NCBI GenBank assembly: GCA_944332315.1
Contig: CALVJT010000013.1
Span: 1-32,734, forward strand
DNA from: an uncultured Clostridia bacterium
GTDB lineage: Bacteria; Bacillota; Clostridia; Christensenellales; UBA1242
Direction of reading: 5' to 3'
Length of the DNA: 32,734 nt
Part shown: positions 31,205 through 32,734 of the stretch, piece by piece
How the letters are laid out: every line of letters begins with the position of its first letter
Numbering within the stretch: the stretch's first letter is position 1
Made by a program: the position numbers and the translations under genes
The notes under the pieces: generated by a model
Told to the model about the DNA's origin: nothing
Database searches by the model: none
What the model saw: only the letters and a program-made list of their open reading frames with translations

Positions 31205-31615
31205 TTAGTATGCAATGCCTAAATTGTTGCCGTGCTCGAGTTTGTAGCGCTCCTTCATTGCTAAATATTGCTCCGAAAGCTTTAGTATGTAAACTTGCTT
31301 TGCGCTATCGCTCATTTTATCGTAAATTTCGTGGTCTATGAGTTTTGATAAAGGATTAAGTAAAACTTCGTTCGACTGCATAATTTTGCAAACTTTTTCG
31401 TACAAAGCATCCTCATCACTAGATTTTTTGCCGTTGGTTAAATTACGAATTCTATCCTCTATTTTGCGCTTATAAAACTCTTTTATGCACTGCACATCTT
31501 GCCCGTGCTCCATTGCGCTTTGTATAACTTCTTGGCGCTCTTTTATAATGTCATTCCAAAAACCTTGACGCAACCTTGTCCTAGCCTCTTTTGCCTTTTT
31601 TCTCAATTCGTCCAT
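31205..31615 (-). CDS. Conserved-looking helical protein, function unknown
   Basis: A 136-residue, charged, mainly helical protein starting MDELRKKAKEARTRLRQGFW. No signal peptide, membrane segment or catalytic motif is visible; one Cys pair (Cys43, Cys90 approximately) is not metal-like. A strong AAGGAGG ribosome site 8 nt before the ATG makes it a real gene. It lies upstream of pcrA on the same strand, but pcrA has its own promoter in the 51-nt gap. I do not recognise the family. Confidence 0.8.
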   Translation of the reverse strand: MDELRKKAKEARTRLRQGFWNDIIKERQEVIQSAMEHGQDVQCIKEFYKRKIEDRIRNLTNGKKSSDEDALYEKVCKIMQSNEVLLNPLSKLIDHEIYDKMSDSAKQVYILKLSEQYLAMKERYKLEHGNNLGIAY

Positions 31616-31675
31616 AATACAATCCTCCTTTAGAATAACAAGAGTTTAGCAATTTTGGAAAAAATTACCAAACGA

Positions 31676-31703
31676 TTTTAAGCAAAAAATGAGCCTTTGA
31701 CAA
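31676..31703 (-). promoter_or_regulatory. Probable promoter of the 136-residue protein gene
   Basis: On the minus strand TTGTCA (31698-31703), 16 nt, TAAAAT (31676-31681), giving about 55 nt of leader. Both hexamers match 5 of 6. Confidence 0.55.
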
Positions 31704-31734
31704 AACTTCTTATTAATCTACAAAATTAGACATA

Positions 31735-31762
31735 AAAAATAGGCATATTTTTATGCCTTTTA
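31735..31762 (-). terminator. Terminator-like hairpin downstream of rpsU region
   Basis: Stem AGGCATA / TATGCCT with a short loop, followed on the minus strand by TATTTTTTATG. No coding gene ends just before it. It is one of three such hairpins in a row below rpsU. Confidence 0.55.
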
Positions 31763-31826
31763 TCTATATTACTAATTTGCTACCTTTTATTTTTTTAAAT
31801 TTTACTCTACTTTATTTTTCTAAATG

Positions 31827-31911
31827 GTTCTATAATATTTGTGGGGCAAAAAAAAGAGCGCAAACTCTTTAAAATATATTATAGTTTACTAACTACAAAA
31901 AACTATAGAAC
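31827..31911. repeat. Palindrome-ended element, subtype 2 (copy E)
   Basis: An 85-nt element bounded by GTTCTATA (31827-31834) and TATAGAAC (31904-31911). Its left 22 bases match copy F (minus strand from 15012) at 20 positions, ending GTGGGGCA. Inside is a second hairpin AAAGAG / CTCTTT (31853-31870) which, on the minus strand, is followed by eight T and looks like a terminator. Confidence 0.5.
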
Positions 31912-31973
31912 ATAGTATTACTAAATTTTATAGTTTTTATTTTTTAAGCAAATTATTAATATTGTACCAAATC

Positions 31974-32003
31974 TAAAAAAGCCGTACAAAATAAGTACGG
32001 CTT
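31974..32003 (-). terminator. Terminator of rpsU
   Basis: Stem AAGCCGTAC / GTACGGCTT with a 7-nt loop; on the minus strand it is followed by TTTTTT. It begins 20 nt past the rpsU stop. Confidence 0.95.
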
Positions 32004-32023
32004 AAAATATTATTATAGATAAA

Positions 32024-32203
32024 TTAAGATTTTCTTATGCGCTTTCTAGCAGCATCTTCTTTCTTTTTGCGTTGTTCGCTTGGCTTTTCATAAGCTTCTT
32101 TTCTACGGATATCGCCTATGATGCCATCTTTTTGACACTTGCGCTTAAAGCGTTTAAGTGCGCTATCTAAAGATTCGTTAGCACCAACTTTAACAGAAGT
32201 CAT
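32024..32203 (-). CDS. rpsU: 30S ribosomal protein S21
   Basis: A 59-residue basic protein: MTSVKVGANESLDSALKRFK, then KRKCQKDG, DIRRKEAYEKPSEQRKKK and a basic tail. All are standard S21 features. S21 helps 30S subunits engage mRNA near the anti-Shine-Dalgarno end of 16S rRNA. AGGTGGTGA precedes the ATG. It is monocistronic, with the promoter at 32242-32270 and a strong terminator. Confidence 0.97.
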   Translation of the reverse strand: MTSVKVGANESLDSALKRFKRKCQKDGIIGDIRRKEAYEKPSEQRKKKEDAARKRIRKS

Positions 32204-32241
32204 TCTATCTCACCACCTATTTTGTAAAATTTTGATAAATA

Positions 32242-32270
32242 AATATATCATATCTTATGCAATAAGTCAA
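32242..32270 (-). promoter_or_regulatory. Sigma-A promoter of rpsU
   Basis: On the minus strand TTGACT (32265-32270), 17 nt, TATATT (32242-32247), about 32 nt of leader. Confidence 0.88.
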
Positions 32271-32290
32271 GTTTTTTGCGCGCATTTTCG

Positions 32291-32311
32291 TACAAATTAA
32301 AATAATTTGTA
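32291..32311. repeat. Perfect 8-bp inverted repeat upstream of rpsU promoter
   Basis: TACAAATT (32291-32298) and AATTTGTA (32304-32311) with 5 nt between, 20 nt upstream of the -35 box. It could be an operator, but its AT-rich composition makes chance likely. The remaining 32312-32522 shows no gene, ribosome site or terminator that I can support. Confidence 0.35.
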
Positions 32312-32522
32312 TTAATTGTGTAATAAAATACTAGGTGTACCAAAATTAAACTATCCACCAATTGTTTGGTATACTGCCACCGCATTAAAAATTTATGATA
32401 CATAACAAAAACGCACTGCAAAGGAATATAGCCTTAATTGCACTCCCTAAAAACATTTTCAAGATATGCCAATTTCTACCGAAAATTGTTTATTTTATTG
32501 CTTATGCTTTAATTGACAATTG

Positions 32523-32734
32523 TTAAATAATAATAGCATTATTAAAATCTCCATTCACGCCCGCAATTGTTATCCTGTATTCACCAGTACTATTCTCTTT
32601 ATTTGGCACAATAAAGGTAAATGTACTGCCTGTTTTTTGCCCTTTATCACCAAAATCAACTTGCCATAGGTACGGCTTAGATACCACTATCTTGTACTCC
32701 TGCCCTTGCATAAGTTGTACACTAATTGTTTGCG
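32523..32734 (-). CDS. C-terminal fragment of a probable secreted beta-sandwich protein (partial)
   Basis: The frame is open to the right window edge, so the start and most of the protein lie outside; about 70 residues are visible. A nearby ATG at 32711 is internal and has no ribosome site. The visible part alternates short beta-like strands (YKIVVSKPYLWQVDFGDKG, then GSTFTFIVP and GEYRITIAG), which recalls PKD or other Ig-like extracellular modules. The family cannot be fixed. No terminator was recognised after the stop. Confidence 0.5.
   Translation of the reverse strand, partial: QTISVQLMQGQEYKIVVSKPYLWQVDFGDKGQKTGSTFTFIVPNKENSTGEYRITIAGVNGDFNNAIII

Overview
The window comes from a low-GC, endospore-forming member of the Clostridia (Firmicutes/Bacillota). 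Evidence is the spoIIA operon, a spoVA operon, yunB and spoVM; a CtsR-controlled clpC; gatCAB; a Zn-ribbon L28; and strong Shine-Dalgarno sites. Codon use and intergenic DNA are very AT-rich. The species cannot be named from sequence alone; an uncultured gut-type clostridium is a plausible inference. | Layout. 1-510: five tRNA genes (minus) with a consensus promoter. 540-2180: spoIIAA-spoIIAB-sigF (plus), preceded by three Spo0A-box-like sites and followed by an 88-nt palindrome-ended repeat and a terminator. 2580-4930: cysteine desulfurase-thiI (minus), the tRNA thiolation pair. 4937-5860: an RluA-type pseudouridine synthase (plus) with a predicted leaderless promoter. 5860-8470: spoVAC-spoVAD-spoVAE-yunB (minus) behind a sigma-G-like promoter. 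8550-10600: a secreted Asn/Thr-rich low-complexity protein of unknown role. 10640-13660: ctsR-clpC (minus) with a consensus promoter and a canonical CtsR operator, but without mcsA/mcsB. 13750-14700: tRNA-Tyr (plus) and a four-tRNA minus cluster. 14700-15860: about 1.1 kb with one tiny basic Ser-rich gene and several repeats and hairpins. 15860-17960: Asp23-family gene and fakA/yloV (minus). 18000-18560: rpmB and the 28-codon spoVM (plus). 18700-26920: a tightly packed eight-gene minus operon gatC-gatA-gatB-rpoZ-priA-rlmN-rsgA-rpe. 26940-31190: pcrA-ligA (minus), pcrA with a leaderless promoter. 31200-32270: an unrecognised small gene and rpsU (minus). 32523-end: the C-terminal end of a probable secreted protein cut by the window edge. 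| How it works together. The sporulation genes cover the forespore sigma factor and its regulators, the dipicolinate channel and a coat-anchoring peptide. The rest is translation, tRNA modification, DNA repair and proteolysis. The order rsgA-rpe-spoVM-rpmB-yloU-yloV follows the Bacillus subtilis arrangement, though strands are rearranged and several genes (prpC, prkC, def, fmt, rsmB, coaBC) are absent between neighbours. | The least explained signal is a family of intergenic elements of about 85-90 nt bounded by inverted TTCTAT/ATAGAA ends. There are three clear copies, one decayed copy and two members of a related subtype. Two clear copies lie between a stop codon and its terminator. The second unusual theme is promoters whose -10 box lies only 6-7 nt from the start codon.
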